From Bedellia somnulentella (lineage: Eukaryota; Arthropoda; Insecta; Lepidoptera; Bedelliidae), in contig OY755171.1 in the NCBI GenBank assembly GCA_963576735.1, forward strand, positions 19,566,182-19,630,181: 64,000 nt of DNA. Reading direction: 5' to 3'. Of the stretch, positions 52,703-64,000 are shown piece after piece. Under the pieces are notes generated by a model. That model searched no databases and was not told where the DNA came from. It saw only the letters and a list, made by a program, of their open reading frames with translations. The position numbers and the translations under genes were made by a program. Each line of letters opens with the position of its first letter. The stretch's first letter is position 1.

Positions 52703-53434
52703 AGTAGGTATTTATTTAGTTTTATATTTTAATTTAGGTTGTGAATTGTCATTGTTAATTTTTAATTATTAATGAAAATTAATTTAGAAGTGAGACACTT
52801 GATATTATTTCTATGATAGAAGTGATATCGAACTTGCGAGAACGAGAATTGCCCTCCAGCTGTGATGTTTAGTTGACGTTTCCGCCAATGTTTGGCTATT
52901 GACACCGAAGATTGACATGGATGGATGGATGGATATGAAATTAATGGATTGTTTTATAATATTTTATTCAGTTTGCTCGCTTATATTCAATTGACTGACT
53001 CCAATGTAGTGTAGGATGATAATAATGATATGTTTTGTGAGCTGTTGTAGTTGTGTAAGCAAAAACCGAAAATTACTGGAATACTTTAGCTTAGGTTGCA
53101 AAACTAACTACAAAAGAAACCGTTTACTGTGAAGTAAAATTCGTAAAAAAAGCTCCTGAAAATAAAGCTTCTTAGTTTTGTTTCCAATTGTTCTTTGTTT
53201 GATACTTTTAGTAAGGGTTTGAGTCATTCGTAACTAAATATACATTTTCGGTTGGCTCGAAAGATCAAGAAACCAGGGCCGTAATAAAAGCACTATTTAT
53301 ATAAACATTTCTTCTGCGAAAATAGCCTCGGCCCAGTAATCACTTCATTTCATATTTTGTTTATTAACTTCATTTCAAGCAAAATACTTGATTTGGTTTC
53401 AAACACAAGCACATCATAATAAATCTTTAGCAAG
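52703..53434. other. Upstream region of mRpL27
   Basis: AT-rich. A (GGAT)n run of four lies at about 52918-52933. No TATA box was identified with confidence, as is usual for housekeeping promoters. Confidence 0.4.
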
Positions 53435-55372
53435 ATGATATATAATAAGATTTTGCCTACAGCTAAATCAGTAACTTTAGGTTGGTGTATTGTTAGTTTT
53501 TGAGGTTATTATATACAATTGAAAAAAGGATTTAAATTATCAATTACTTTTAGAAATTGTTCGGCATGCTAGTAAAAAAACTGGAGGCAGTACACAAAAC
53601 ACAAGCTCAAAAGGTAGGCCAAAACATCGAGGATGGAAAGTGCAAGATGGTCACTATGTTAAGCAGGGTCATATGTTGGCTACACAGACTACTACCAGAT
53701 TCCATCCAGGGTTAAATGTAAGTAATATTCTACAATTTAATACGCCTTAGCTTAGATGGAGTATAAAACGATATTCATAGCATGGTAAGTTGTGGGTTAT
53801 AATATGTTTTTTTTTATATGTTTATAAGCTCTCTCCTGAACAAAATCCATGAAAGTAGGATTTTTGATGTATGTGTTATAAATTAAATTCTTCTAAGTTA
53901 TTGTATTGTGAAGCAATTACATTTCATGTGCTAAAGGAGCAACAGATTAGTAGCTGTTTGGTCTATGATCTATCTAGCCTAGGGTGAAATCAAACCTAAA
54001 AAGATGAAAAACATTGTGTGTGTATACAATCGAAATGATTGATCGAAACAGACTCAAACTCATAATAACACACCTTTACAATTTAAGAGGTTAACTGACT
54101 AATAGGATTTCATTCATTTTAACCCTTAACTACTGACGTGTCATTTTGTTTCACTATTACTGACGTACGTATGATATACGTCTTGTTTTTGTTGTAGTTG
54201 CTCTGGTGCATCCATTAAGTGTGATTTGGGTTATTTTTGGTTTTTATCTATTTATGTATGTTATATATAAAGTTAGGATACTAAATAAACAGTCATAATA
54301 TTAACAGCAAAATATTTATTCATCAACAAACTTATGAGTATCAAATTAGAAATATGAACAAAAAATCATTTAGGAGACGTATGAGGTACGACGTCAGTGG
54401 TTAAGGGTTAATAGAGCAGCGCTAGTAAGTGAAGTAATTTAATGACAGCCGTGGCTGAGTGGGTAGGTGACTAGCTTCTCGGTCCGGAGGTTGCGGGTTT
54501 GATCCCCGCTGAGGGCAACATTTATGTGATGAGCGTAAATGTTGTTTCTTAGTCTTGGGTGTTATTTATATGTGTATTGTATTATATTTAAATATATCGT
54601 TGAGTTAGTATCCCTTAATACAAGTCTTACTTAGTTTGGGGCTAACTTTATCGGTGTATAATATGTCCGTATATAATTATTTATATTTATAATTGGTAAA
54701 TTATAACTATGCATGCAGTCATTCAATTTTGGTTTTATCTAAAGCCTGTTAAAATATTATCATCATTATTGTAGTGTATTGTTTTGTGATTATTAATTTA
54801 TTTCGACTTTGAACTATATTCTAAAAAAGTATTTTCATTAACAAGACTTACCTATCTAAAGAACAGAAATTTTTAAAGGACCAACAATAACATTCCTCAA
54901 GGACATCTATCACAATAATCACAAAGATATGAGCTTGTTGTATGAAATGATGATGATTCTATATCAGAAATCAAAAGTTTATGTTGTTTGCTTGATTGTA
55001 TGTAAGTGGCTTAAAGCCAGGAAAAAAGAAACTTTTGCTTTTTGTACTTAAAATTACCATGGCCCTCACACTTTTAAAATAAAAAAGTTCTAACTTTTAA
55101 TTAAGAATCTTTGTATAGAATAAGCAATCATACAAAAAATATCTGAAATAAATATAAAATTATTGCAGGTTGGATGGGGAAAAAACTGTACTCTTTTCGC
55201 AATGGAGGCTGGCAAAGTAGTTGTGACCTGTGAGAAGTTTGACCCTAACTGGGATCACAACTGGGTCAAGAGAGTGTACTCCGGAAGAGAAGACCAAACC
55301 ATTTACAAAAAGTATTTCAATGTCATACCAGAGCCGCAGCATCAGAGATTTAAATTAATTGATGAGTTGTAG
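53435..55372 (+). CDS. mRpL27: Mitochondrial ribosomal protein L27 (bL27m)
   Basis: Three exons: 53435-53480, 53554-53717 and 55169-55372. Phases join exactly, giving 137 aa, close to the usual length. Exon 1 encodes MIYNKILPTAKSVTL, a plausible mitochondrial targeting head (basic, no acids). Exon 2 has HASKKTGGSTQNTSSKGRPKH, the highly conserved start of mature L27, then GWKVQDGHYVKQGHMLATQ and FHPGLN; exon 3 continues VGWGKNCTLFAMEAG and ends KLIDEL. bL27m sits near the peptidyl-transferase centre of the mitochondrial large subunit. Introns are 73 nt and 1451 nt; the second holds a SINE-4. The exon 1 donor GTTGGT is weak, but phase and sequence fit. It is the only clear single-copy host gene in the window. 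Confidence 0.93.
54447..54690 (+). mobile_element. SINE-4 (HaSE-like) in mRpL27 intron 2
   Basis: tRNA-like head GACAGCCGTGGCTGAGTGGG (A box) and GGGTTTGATCCCCGC (B box), then a body with AGTTTGGGGCTAACTTTATCG and a TATTTATATTTAT end. Such SINEs are typical of Lepidoptera. Confidence 0.8.
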
Positions 55373-55482
55373 TTCTAGGTGTAAATTATTATAGTTGTAA
55401 ATAAACTTTTAGTTAGTTGGTTACAATGATAAGTTTCAATTACATAAGTCCCACTACTAGACTGCTAACACACCAGAGATAT

Positions 55483-55812
55483 ATAATAAATAAAGGAAAG
55501 AAAAATTTTGACACAGGTGGGAATCGAACCCATTAGTTAGGCGTTTTCAACATTTGTAGACAAGTGGCTTTCCGAATTAGTAGAAATTCGGTGGTAGGAA
55601 ACGCAAACACTACTTAAACGTGTTAAAGAAATAAAGGATAGAAGAATTTTGCGCTGGGAGCCATTAAGACGGTAGCTCAATTGGCAGAGCGACGATGGGG
55701 CCGTATACCCGAGGTCGTAGGTTCTATTCCTGCACGTGTTGAAATTTTATTTTTCTTTATTTATTAGTAATAATACCCACATGAGGTTTTCATGAACAAA
55801 AAGATTTAAATT
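55483..55812. mobile_element. SINE-5 insertion, 13-bp target duplication
   Basis: ACACCAGAGATAT at 55470-55482 and 55813-55825. It begins with a minus-oriented 3' part (GGAAAGAAAAATTTTGACAC), then switches to a plus-oriented unit with a degraded tRNA-like domain (GGTAGCTCAATTGGCAGAGC) and ends GATTTAAATT. It lies just downstream of the mRpL27 stop. Confidence 0.8.
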
Positions 55813-55829
55813 ACACCAGAGATATGTGA

Positions 55830-56274
55830 GGATAATGTTTTTTTTTATTTTAAATTTAATTTTTAAGTTTAATGTTTTATTTATTTCTGATATTACTTAA
55901 TTAACCTGCGCCATCAAGGTGCTAAGCTAGGTGAGGAAAATGAAGCAATTCCATAGGTTCTATAAAAACACACTGACATAGCACATTTCTGGTCCATATC
56001 TTGTAATTCCTTGCACGGTCAGAGTGTCTTTTTTATTGATTAAGAATTTAATTTAGTTTTCATCCTCTATTAACAAGAAATCGATTTCGGTTGGTAGCAA
56101 AATGCCAGTGGACCAAGAAGCTCCTAAGATTAGGATGTTTTGGTAAACAGACTCTTCAGCTTCATTATTTTAGTATAAATTTATTGGGCTTGAACATTTG
56201 GCAGAGCTAATAATTATGCTGAATAAAATATTTTTGTTGTTTGTTATTGTCCTTAAAGGTTAGTGTTTATTAGT
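55830..56274. other. No gene seen
   Basis: AT-rich 3' flank of mRpL27. Confidence 0.45.
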
Positions 56275-56525
56275 CTGCTGTGTAGTGTCGGCTTAGAATA
56301 GCACTACCCCATTTCTTCCGGTGGGTGTTCGTTAAAGGCGACTAAGGATATTGGGGCTTTTTTAAGGATTTTGGGCGATACGGTTGGACCAATCCCATCA
56401 CCAATAACTTTTATTTTACAATCGTTCCCCCACTCAACTTCCAAAAGTGGCTGAGGAATTTATAATTCCTTAGCTCTGGCTACCCCGTCTAGGGATTTAT
56501 AGCCGTGAGTATATGTATGTATGTA
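56275..56525 (+). mobile_element. Family T repeat, full length
   Basis: GCTGTGTAGTGTCGGCTTAG to GTGAGTATATGTATGTATG. Confidence 0.9.
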
Positions 56526-57084
56526 TTTGTCTTTTACACACTATTCTTAAACCAGTTAGCTCCAGAAAGCTAATAACGAATAAAATTCATGCAAAGTACG
56601 TAATTAGTACATTCGACATTAGGGTAAAAAGGATAATAAGTATTAGGTTCCTTATAAACGAAAAAGTTAAGGATAAGCATTATAATATTTATACTTATTT
56701 TTATTTATTAGCAGTGCGCCATCTTTTGGAAGTTTTTTGTACTAATTAAATCGTTATTTTCTTTGTGTCAACTCATCTTGATTTTATATCTTAGGTACTT
56801 CTGCGGCTTATCGCTAGAGGGAGTTCTTTTTATTCTTTTATGTAAAAGCAATTTTTTTTGTTATACTCAATGATTTATCAGCCCTTTGGTATGACTAAAC
56901 TCATTTGCCTTGCGTTACAGGTTTACGCCTACCTATTTCAATAATAAAAAGTAAAACTGATATACTTCCTTAGGTATCATATCAACGCACAGGTGTAATT
57001 ACTATGTCCAGAAAATTGAGATAGGACTGTAGAAGTACTAAAAATGAAATTTGGGATATATGTATCTGAAATATGAAGAATAAA

Positions 57085-57215
57085 AGAGAATGAATGAGAA
57101 GATTGATGGATGTAAACGAAGCTAGAGAGGTTTGTCAGGATCGTATAAAGTGGCGATAGATAGTCTCTGTCTACCCCAATGGAAAACAATGGCGTGAGAA
57201 TATGTATGCATTTTT
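57085..57215 (+). mobile_element. 5'-truncated LINE tail
   Basis: Encodes RLMDVNEAREVCQDRIKW then a stop (TAG for a Ser codon) and VSVYPNGKQ, ending in a TATG-type tail. It is the same LINE family as 32810-32929. Confidence 0.8.
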
Positions 57216-57697
57216 CGTAGGTATTATCAAAGCTACAATTTTTGTTTTGTTTTGGTGGGAAACTGCTGATGTACCTATACTAAATCTAACAGAGAGACGA
57301 AACCAGGAGCGAATCCAGCCCGCAATTTAGGTTGTGGGAATTGCTATCTAAACTTCCAATTCAAAGTCAGCCTACTTATTGTAGCCCTAATAGACCAAGT
57401 AAGTACGAGGCTGCAAGTTAATTAGGTTTGTGGGCATGCCCACCTTGCCCATATCGCTAGATCCGCGCATGATTTGGGTCTCCCAAGACGCCTATGCTGA
57501 TGGATGGGAGGATGGGACGGTAAGATTGAATATATCGATAAAAGCTTTTACTTAAAGGAATGGATCATATTACTCTTAATGCATAAATCATGGCTAATGT
57601 CCAAACTAATTCAATTGATCGCTAATACTATGACTCACCAAGGATTGAGTAATCGTAGGATAAGCCGAAGCCGGGAAATGTGGGTAGATTACATATA
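57216..57697. other. No gene seen
   Basis: Mixed sequence without a supported exon; short open frames only. Confidence 0.4.
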
Positions 57698-57705
57698 GCT
57701 AGCTA

Positions 57706-58542
57706 CAGAGATGCGATTTATTTGAAATACTTCTATTTAAAATGCAAGTACAAAATGCAAAATACCTATTTTGTATTTGGCATTTAAATGCCTTTTAGTA
57801 AGAAACATTTTGTATTTTATTTGAAATACCTTTCGATATGTATTTTGTATTTTTAATATTCATTTCAAAATGCAAAATACTTTATAACTAAGTTTAGCCA
57901 ATATTAATGAATGACGCTTAATAATGCCGCTGAGGGTGCGTTCGGCTGTTCGCGTCATCAACAAACGTTATTCCACGCCACGCGCTCAGAGTGCTCATGC
58001 TAGCGAGCATGGACACTGTCAGCGCAAACGTTAAAGTGACATTTGACAGCTACTTCGAATGACCCGCCGACCCGCGCCTGTTCGATTGCCGCCAAATTAC
58101 TTAGTTTGACATTTGGGACTCTGAGCGTGCTAAAAGTGATCTATTCCGAATAACAATACCAGTTGTTCGAATAGACTATTCGAACAACTGGTATTGTTAA
58201 AAAGCGTATTAAATAAAGAAAATTGATGTTTAGACTGTTTTGTTTAGTCTTTCCTTTTCTTTTCGTTAGTCTAGTTTTTTACATTATTTTAAGTGAGTAT
58301 TATTATTATTAATAACAACAGAAATTATTGATACGCATACTGATAAATATAATCAATATCATTCAATTTGGTCAAAAAGTATTTTATTTTGAAAGAGTAT
58401 TTTGAAAATACCTATTTTGCATTTAGCATTTGAAATACAAAACGTTAAACTATTTGGTATTTTGCATTTGAAATAGGAAATTTGAAAAGTATTTTGCATT
58501 TTGTATTTAAATGCTTTTTTAAACCTATTTTGTACATCTCTG
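57706..58542. mobile_element. hAT-type non-autonomous element, 8-bp target duplication
   Basis: CAGAGATG … CATCTCTG ends flanked by GCTAGCTA at 57698-57705 and 58543-58550. An 8-bp duplication and CAGAGATG-type ends are hAT marks. The outer 200 bp on both sides are rich in AAAATGCAAAATAC-like motifs, the usual sub-terminal transposase sites. The GC-richer middle (57940-58200) differs in composition and holds a 49-bp palindrome. No transposase. Confidence 0.85.
58151..58199. repeat. Perfect 49-bp palindrome
   Basis: 24-bp perfect arms around one A at 58175 (left arm TAACAATACCAGTTGTTCGA, then ATAG). See findings. Confidence 0.9.
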
Positions 58543-58734
58543 GCTAGCTAGACCCAACAATAAATAGGGAACATTTTTTAATAAATATGAAACTTCAACT
58601 TCAGTGCGTAAGTAGCTGATATCCGTTTCACTTGCCCGTGACAATACAAATAATAGATTAGATGAGGTATTTATAAAAAAATAATCTCAATTTTATTATT
58701 TATTATATTAAGTACAATAAAAAATAAATAAAAT

Positions 58735-59567
58735 AAAAATAAATTTATTTGCACAAAATAACAATTGAAACATCACCGGAGTCTTCCCAGGAAGTAATTA
58801 AAAAAAATTACTTGTGTTGGGAATGACCCGCTTCTTTCCTTACTTATCTAACTTATATCTATACTCAAGCAAAATATTCTAAGGTTTAGTTAAACTAAAC
58901 TAAATATAAACTTATAAAAATAGGTTTTGATATGAGCTTATAAATACAGATTCAATACTGATTGATGTGTGTGAGTGTGGGTGTGGGTGTGTGTGTGTAA
59001 ATGTGAAAAAAATTTTTTTATTAAAATAAAATAATAATAATAAATTAAATATGAAAATAAAATATGATAAGATTTTAAAAGATTGTCTATTATTAGGTTT
59101 GGATTTTATTTTAATCTTGTTAATATTTCCTCAGTCTTATCGTAGGACAGCGTTTCAAGCCATTTATTTAAGGTGAGTTTACATTTATATAATTTAATAT
59201 TATTGAATATTTAAAGGACTAATTAAATTATTTGAAGGACAGAATTTAACTTATTATATATATAAGGGGCTTGACAGTGTATTTGGCGCTGGGCAAAAGT
59301 GGTAAGAACTGTAGTTTGAGGGATAACCAGATCAGCCCTTCTTTTGTTATGCAAGGTCTCATCGAATTTTAAAGATTTATGAAAATTAAGTATTAAGTTC
59401 AGTATATAAAGTTTGCGCACTGACAGGAGGTTACATGTTTTATAGAGATTTTCTGTAGGGAAATGATAAGGTTTGAAATACATAACTTTTAAAAGCGATC
59501 TCTGTGCACGTTCTAAGTGAAGAAAGTGAGTTTTAGACGCACCTCCCCAGATTGGATTGAAGTACAA
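58735..59567 (-). mobile_element. 5'-truncated CR1-like LINE
   Basis: The minus strand encodes MYFNPIWGGASKTHFLHLER, then AQRSLLKVMYFKPYHFPTEN and LYKTCNLLSVRKLYILNLIL, the post-RT C-terminal region of CR1/Daphne-like ORF2 (normally '…WGG…L..IQ…IRII'). The frame ends at 59223. A 3' UTR of about 490 bp follows with GAAGACTCCGGTGATG and an A/T-rich tail. Confidence 0.75.
58966..58999. repeat. (GT)n tract
   Basis: TGTGTGAGTGTGGGTGTGGG followed by TGTGTGTGTG; simple repeat within the LINE 3' UTR. Confidence 0.8.
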
Positions 59568-59777
59568 ACAAAATAAAGTTTTTCACCTTCTCAAAGAGCA
59601 TGCTTATGCTTAATAAAACAGACGTCAGTGAAGTGTTTTGAGCATATGTTAGTGTAGTGTATGTTAATAGAGCAAGGTCTACATCGGTAAGTTTTATCGA
59701 ATCTGAATTTCACACCATGGTCACAGCACTATTGAATATTTTTTTATTATAAATACCATAGATATATTACGTACGAC

Positions 59778-60143
59778 ATGATAGTCCAGTGGGTAGAACA
59801 CCCGCCCGAAAACAGAAGGGCGTGAGTTCCAATCCTGGAGCGGGCCTACACCAATTTATCTTTTCTAAAGTCATATGTGTGGTTAATTTATCATGGTTGT
59901 TAACGGTGAGGGAAAACATCGTGAGCAAACCCACATGGCTGAGTTGTACTTAGTCATGTGACAGTGTATTCGTACAAAACGGCGATAGGCCTGCCCCCTA
60001 TCACGTGAGTACACTGTCTAAGCAAAACGTGGGTACCTTCTCTGGACACTAGATGGCGCTGTCATGTGAGTTCAGAAGTATTGGTACCTCTGCCAACCCC
60101 TTCGGGGATAAACGTTTACGTTTATGTTATGTTATGTTATGTT
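59778..60143 (+). mobile_element. SINE-1, full length
   Basis: Head CATGATAGTCCAGTGGGTAG, B box GAGTTCCAATCC, and tail TTTACGTTTATGTTATGTTATG. Subfamily with ACACTAGATGGCGCTG, like 3443 and 8042. Confidence 0.9.
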
Positions 60144-60151
60144 ATATATTA

Positions 60152-60300
60152 CGCTTTATGGTAAAAAACGAATCACTAAAAACCTTTATTTTTACCATCT
60201 TTTCCCCACTCAACTTCTAAAAGTGGCTGAGGAATTTATAATTCCTTAGCTCTGGTTACCCTTTCTAGGGAAACATAGCCGTGAGTATATGTATATGTAT
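60152..60300 (+). mobile_element. Family T repeat, 5'-truncated
   Basis: Starts within the AACCTTTATTTTTACCATC part and runs to GTGAGTATATGTATATGTATG. 5' truncation fits retroposition. Confidence 0.8.
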
Positions 60301-60654
60301 GGTAAAAAAAAGCACTGGCCAATTTGCAGTTAACTTCAGATTTAGTTTCTTTCCCCCACATTGGGGGCGTTTCAAATCGGCACAATAAATAGCTGTCATT
60401 TTAATACGTATCAATATTCCAGCGTACTTATATAGTATAATGGAGGTCAGTGTGTTAAAGTCAATATCTCCGAAAACACTGATTGTAAGACTGAAAATTT
60501 TACTTCCGAGAATTGGATATGTTAATCTGTAAAAACTATACATAAATACGATTTCTTAAGTACCACAATGCTTCCGCAGTACCTGGGTCCACCATACCGT
60601 CTCCCCTTTTCACCAAAATAACCATGCGAAGACTTGCATGTTTAGAGGTAGAAC

Positions 60655-61008
60655 CGTGATAGCCCAGTGGGTAGAACACTCGGTTATCGTGCAAACGACT
60701 AGTGTTCAAATCCTGGGTCGGGCCTACACCAATTTGTCTTTTCTAAAGACATATGTGTGGTTAATTTATCATGGTTGTTAACGGTGAGGGAAAACATCGT
60801 GAGGAAACCCACATGGCTGAGTTGTACTTAGTCATGTGACAGTGTATTCGTACAAAACGGCGATAGGCCTGCCCCCTATCACGTGAGTACACTGACCATG
60901 CAAAACGTGGGTACTCTGAACACCAGGTGACAAAGGCACGTGATGTTCAGAAGTATTAGTACCTCTGCCAACCCCTTCGGGGATATTCGGCGTGAACGTT
61001 TATGTATA
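60655..61008 (+). mobile_element. SINE-1, full length
   Basis: Head CCGTGATAGCCCAGTGGGTAG, B box GTGTTCAAATCCTGGG, tail GTTTATGTATATTATGTATG. Confidence 0.9.
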
Positions 61009-61704
61009 TTATGTATGTAGGTTGCCTAATATGGAATCAAATATCTCATTCTACCTATACATTTCTATAGAGTCATAGTATAAACTCTGAATTGAAGGAT
61101 TCATGTTATAAGAAGGACACCCTCTCTGAAAGAAAATCAGAATAAAAACTGAAAATATTACTAAAATCTTCCATTCATCGTTGCAAACCTTATCGTATAA
61201 AGTTACAATAAGTACATCATAATTCAACTGCTAACAATATTTATAGCTGCAATAAAATTTGTCATCAGCTTACAGGTAGAAACCGTCCTATATTTCACTG
61301 TGTACCTTCCACCCTTTCTATTCAGCACATATAATGCATGGCATACCTTTTAAGGGAACTATAAATATTTCTATTATCCGTGTCGGTACCTTGGTTGAAG
61401 AGAAGTATTCTAAATAAAATTCGTTGCCAAAGTTATGTGGCTGATGGATGATACTCGTGTATTTGGTAGTTCTAAATTTTCACTAAAAACTGGTCTTATA
61501 CCACAGATTCAGGCTGATATTGGTCTTAAGTCAATTATTCCAGACTGCTAATTTTACGATATATCATAAAACCTGAAATAATTAGCTTATATGCAATGAT
61601 TTTCTTTCCATATTTTAGTGACGTTGTTTGTATCATCTACAAGTGTTTGACGTGGAAAGGTTGCTATAATATAATCTCTATATATAATCTCGTTATTTTT
61701 GTAT
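61009..61704. other. No gene seen
   Basis: AT-rich, no supported exon, RNA gene or repeat family. Confidence 0.45.
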
Positions 61705-61868
61705 CATCTACATACATACATACATACACATACTCAAGGCCATAAATCCCAAAAAGGGGTATCCAGAGTTTCAGAGCTAGAAACTCCTCAGCCACATTTG
61801 GAAGTTGATACGACAAGATGGTAAAAATAAAGCATCGTTGATGATGGGTCTCCAACCGCATCGCCCTG
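61705..61868 (-). mobile_element. Family T repeat, 5'-truncated
   Basis: Minus copy with tail CATACATACATACACATACTC; ends at CTCCAACCGCATCGCCC, so the head half is missing. It carries the GAGCTAGAAACTCC variant. Confidence 0.85.
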
Positions 61869-62431
61869 AAACCAATTAAAATTTAGTAATAAGACATATT
61901 TACCTACAACATCGTGGTAGCTTTATGTGCGGCTATAATCAAACGAAAAGAAAAAGTGGTAAATTGGCAAAGCATTGTAATTTAACAATTTTAAAATGCA
62001 AAGCATGGGAACACATACAAATCCCACGAAAACTTTCGTTTAGAACTTAGATTTTTATGGCTCATATCATCGATAAAAATTGGGTAGTGGTATGCTAATC
62101 AAACGCAAATAAAAATTTTAGACACTATTATATAAGCCGTAACTACGTACGTTTCAACGTTACGAAATGTTCAATTCTACATCAGATGAGCTATATATGT
62201 AGGTAATGTAAAAATTTCCAGGTAGCACCGACAGATTGGTGATTTTCCGGTCCAGAAATAACGTCCGGTTTTTCCGGATGTCGACTGGACTCCGGATTGA
62301 ATGTGCTGTGTTAATAGTCAGAAATAAATGTTTTTTTAAACGGCCAAGTTAAGTTATATTTATATTTTTCTTTCAACGCCAACGTTCACGTCGTATATTC
62401 CCGAAGGCGTAGTTGGTTATATTATAGCATA
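61869..62431. other. No gene; one SINE-1 scrap
   Basis: A 35-bp scrap of SINE-1 (AACGTTCACGTCGTATATTC, about 62382-62412). TTTTCCGG and CCGGA motifs repeat at 62245-62297. Otherwise nothing. Confidence 0.4.
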
Positions 62432-62797
62432 ATAATAGCATAGCATAAACGTTCACGCCGAATATCCCCGAAGGGGTTGGCAGAGGTACTAATACTTCTG
62501 AACATCACGTGACTTTGTCACCTGGTGTTCAGAGTACCCACGTTTTGCATGGACAGTGTACTCACGTGATAGGGGGCAGGCCTATCGCCGTTTTGTACGA
62601 ATACACTGTCACATGACTAAGTACAACTCAGCCATGTGGGTTTCCTCACGATGTTTTCCCTCACCGTTAACAACCATGATAAATTAACCACACATATGTC
62701 TTTACAAAAGACAAATTGGTGTAGGCCCGACCCAGGATTCGAACACTAGTCGTTTGCACGATAACCGAGTGTTCTACCCACTGGGCTATCACGGTTA
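62432..62797 (-). mobile_element. SINE-1, full length
   Basis: Best complete minus copy: tail TAATAGCATAGCATAAACG, head (minus) CCGTGATAGCCCAGTGGGTAG, B box GTGTTCGAATCCTGGG. Confidence 0.92.
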
Positions 62798-62892
62798 TAT
62801 TATAATACTTTTGATATAAAAATAATCAACTCTATTATGATTATTAGCATATCAAAAAAACACAAATAAAGATGTTTTGGGATTTTGGCCGT

Positions 62893-63066
62893 GAGCTTTG
62901 TAGTGTCAGCTTAGAATAGCACTACCCCATTTCTTCCGGTGGGTGTACGTAAGAGGCAATGAACAGTATTGGGGCTTTTAGGGATTTTTGGGCCTTAATC
63001 TTAATTTGCCTCTTGAGAACACCCACGTTAAAAATGGGGTAGTATTATTCTAAGCCAACACAACCA
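62893..63066 (+). mobile_element. Family T head, inverted pair
   Basis: A plus-oriented head (TTTGTAGTGTCAGCTTAG to TTTAGGGATTTTTGGGC) is followed at about 62996 by a minus-oriented piece (TTGCCTCTTGAGAACACCC to TTATTCTAAGCC), another head-to-head arrangement. Confidence 0.75.
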
Positions 63067-64000
63067 TAGAGGTAAATTATCAACAATATTATAACATTTG
63101 TGTCTGTTATAAAGTATGTGATGAATTTTTCATTCGATAAAGGCTGGGTCTGAGCGCCGTGTAATTTTTCTGATGTGTCTACGACCGGGGGAGTCCCCAC
63201 TGCACTTTGAAGGGTGCTCTCGAGATTTCCCGCTTGTAATTTTTCTTGTGCAGCCATATTGCATTGTTCGCCCAATAATACCTCAGCGCCTTCGAGATTC
63301 GAATAACTCAGCGGTTAAATTGGACTTTCACTGAATAGGATATGTCATATGTCATCTTTGTGGAATGAATTGTTTAGAAATAATGTATTACAAACATTTC
63401 GTAGGTACCATTTTTAGTTTCTTCCTCTACCCGATTAAAGTGGAGCAAAAAGTAGAGTTATGAGTTTAGCCGGTATGTATGTTCACCGGTTCTACCATAG
63501 TTTCTATACTCTTGTTGTAACCACACCACGCAATGGTTATAAGCTTTTAAAACATTTAAATCAGCTCGTAAAATTAAACGTCAAAATATTCACTGACAGT
63601 TACAATATACAGTTACCAATGTTTTAATTTTAAAATTTTAGTCGCGTAATCTTGTTTTTTTTAAACAATTTATCATTCCTTTGTTAGATTTGAAACATGA
63701 CGGGATATGCGTTAGATATGTATTGTGGTGAATGACATTCAAATATGACTTTATGATCTAAAACTTTTCGTGATAAGGTTATCGTGCTTAAAATTCATTA
63801 GTACTGAAATATTCGTAATTCCATTTTATGAGGAAGACACTATTAATATCAAGTTTAGCCTAAACTTCATACAAATATAGCCGTAGCACTAAAATAAGAG
63901 TAAAATATCCTAATATCCTAATCAGATAGCCATTTCTTAATCCCATTTGCTGTCATCCCAATTAATCTTAAAACATACAGAATCACATCTTTGTTTTAAA
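63067..64000. other. No gene seen
   Basis: AT-rich. A minus-strand open stretch of 76 codons at 63045-63275 has no recognisable domain and begins in a repeat, so I do not call it. Confidence 0.45.

Noticed and set aside
52676..52703. First exon of mRpL27 at 52676
   Set aside because: Phase and donor fit, but the stretch is the end of a LINE ORF. The exon at 53435-53480 gives a better targeting peptide and a 73-nt intron.

Overview
The window looks like an AT-rich, transposon-rich nuclear segment from an insect, most probably a moth or butterfly. Genes are split by short introns with GT-AG borders. The only recognisable housekeeping gene is mitochondrial ribosomal protein L27. Most of the rest is LINEs, tRNA-derived SINEs and small inverted-repeat elements of kinds common in Lepidoptera. 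No bacterial gene organisation or CRISPR array was seen.

Layout. 1-9.0 kb: decayed LINEs, a mariner-like transposase remnant and SINEs. 9.05-16.05 kb: segmental duplication copy A, holding gene A on the minus strand. 16.25-21.2 kb: a nearly complete two-ORF CR1/Jockey-like LINE on the minus strand. 21.6-24.0 kb: two inverted-repeat DNA elements, one carrying a LINE-tail minisatellite and one carrying two divergent copies of a MADF-type exon. 27.5-32.45 kb: a broken LINE of the I/LOA type with a DUF4780-like ORF1, endonuclease, RT and RNase H. 32.45-48.0 kb: duplication copy B, holding gene B on the minus strand and interrupted by many later insertions, including an LTR element with identical LTRs. 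48-53 kb: LINE remnants and a Harbinger-type Myb/SANT gene remnant. 53.4-55.4 kb: mRpL27. 55.4-64 kb: SINEs, a hAT-type element and LINE tails.

The main discovery candidate is the gene pair A/B. Both are read on the minus strand from a conserved TATA box and initiator through a tiny exon 1 (signal-peptide start), a 40-nt exon 2, and then a repeat region. The repeat region encodes many copies of a Trp/Arg/Pro-containing peptide bounded by furin-type sites (RQKR, RQRR, RKRR). Gene A carries about 19 units of 102 bp fused in one exon (predicted 696 aa). Gene B carries six copies of a 141-nt, frame-neutral exon in a roughly 575-bp tandem array plus a terminal exon (about 305-352 aa). The same ancestral module has therefore been amplified in two ways, within an exon and as whole exons. 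The architecture resembles insect multi-peptide precursors such as apidaecin or Baramicin, but I do not recognise the peptide, and function is inference.

Other notable points: a TCC TTT CGT G site in the ORF1/ORF2 overlap of the CR1-like LINE, in exactly the register needed for +1 frameshifting; an LTR element whose Gag ORF is fused in frame to an integrase C-terminal tail; and several DNA elements with perfect target-site duplications, some with matching empty sites in the other duplication copy.

Repeat family names used below: SINE-1 = tRNA-headed, about 350 bp, tail (TTATG)n. Family T = about 250 bp, GTGTAGTGTCGGCTTAGAATAG head, (TATG)n tail. SINE-3 = TGCCTCCGTGGTCTAGCGG head. SINE-4 = GCCGTGGCTGAGTGGG head. 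SINE-5 = about 311-bp unit with an internal tRNA-like domain. All coordinates were read by eye; repeat boundaries are approximate unless a target-site duplication is given.
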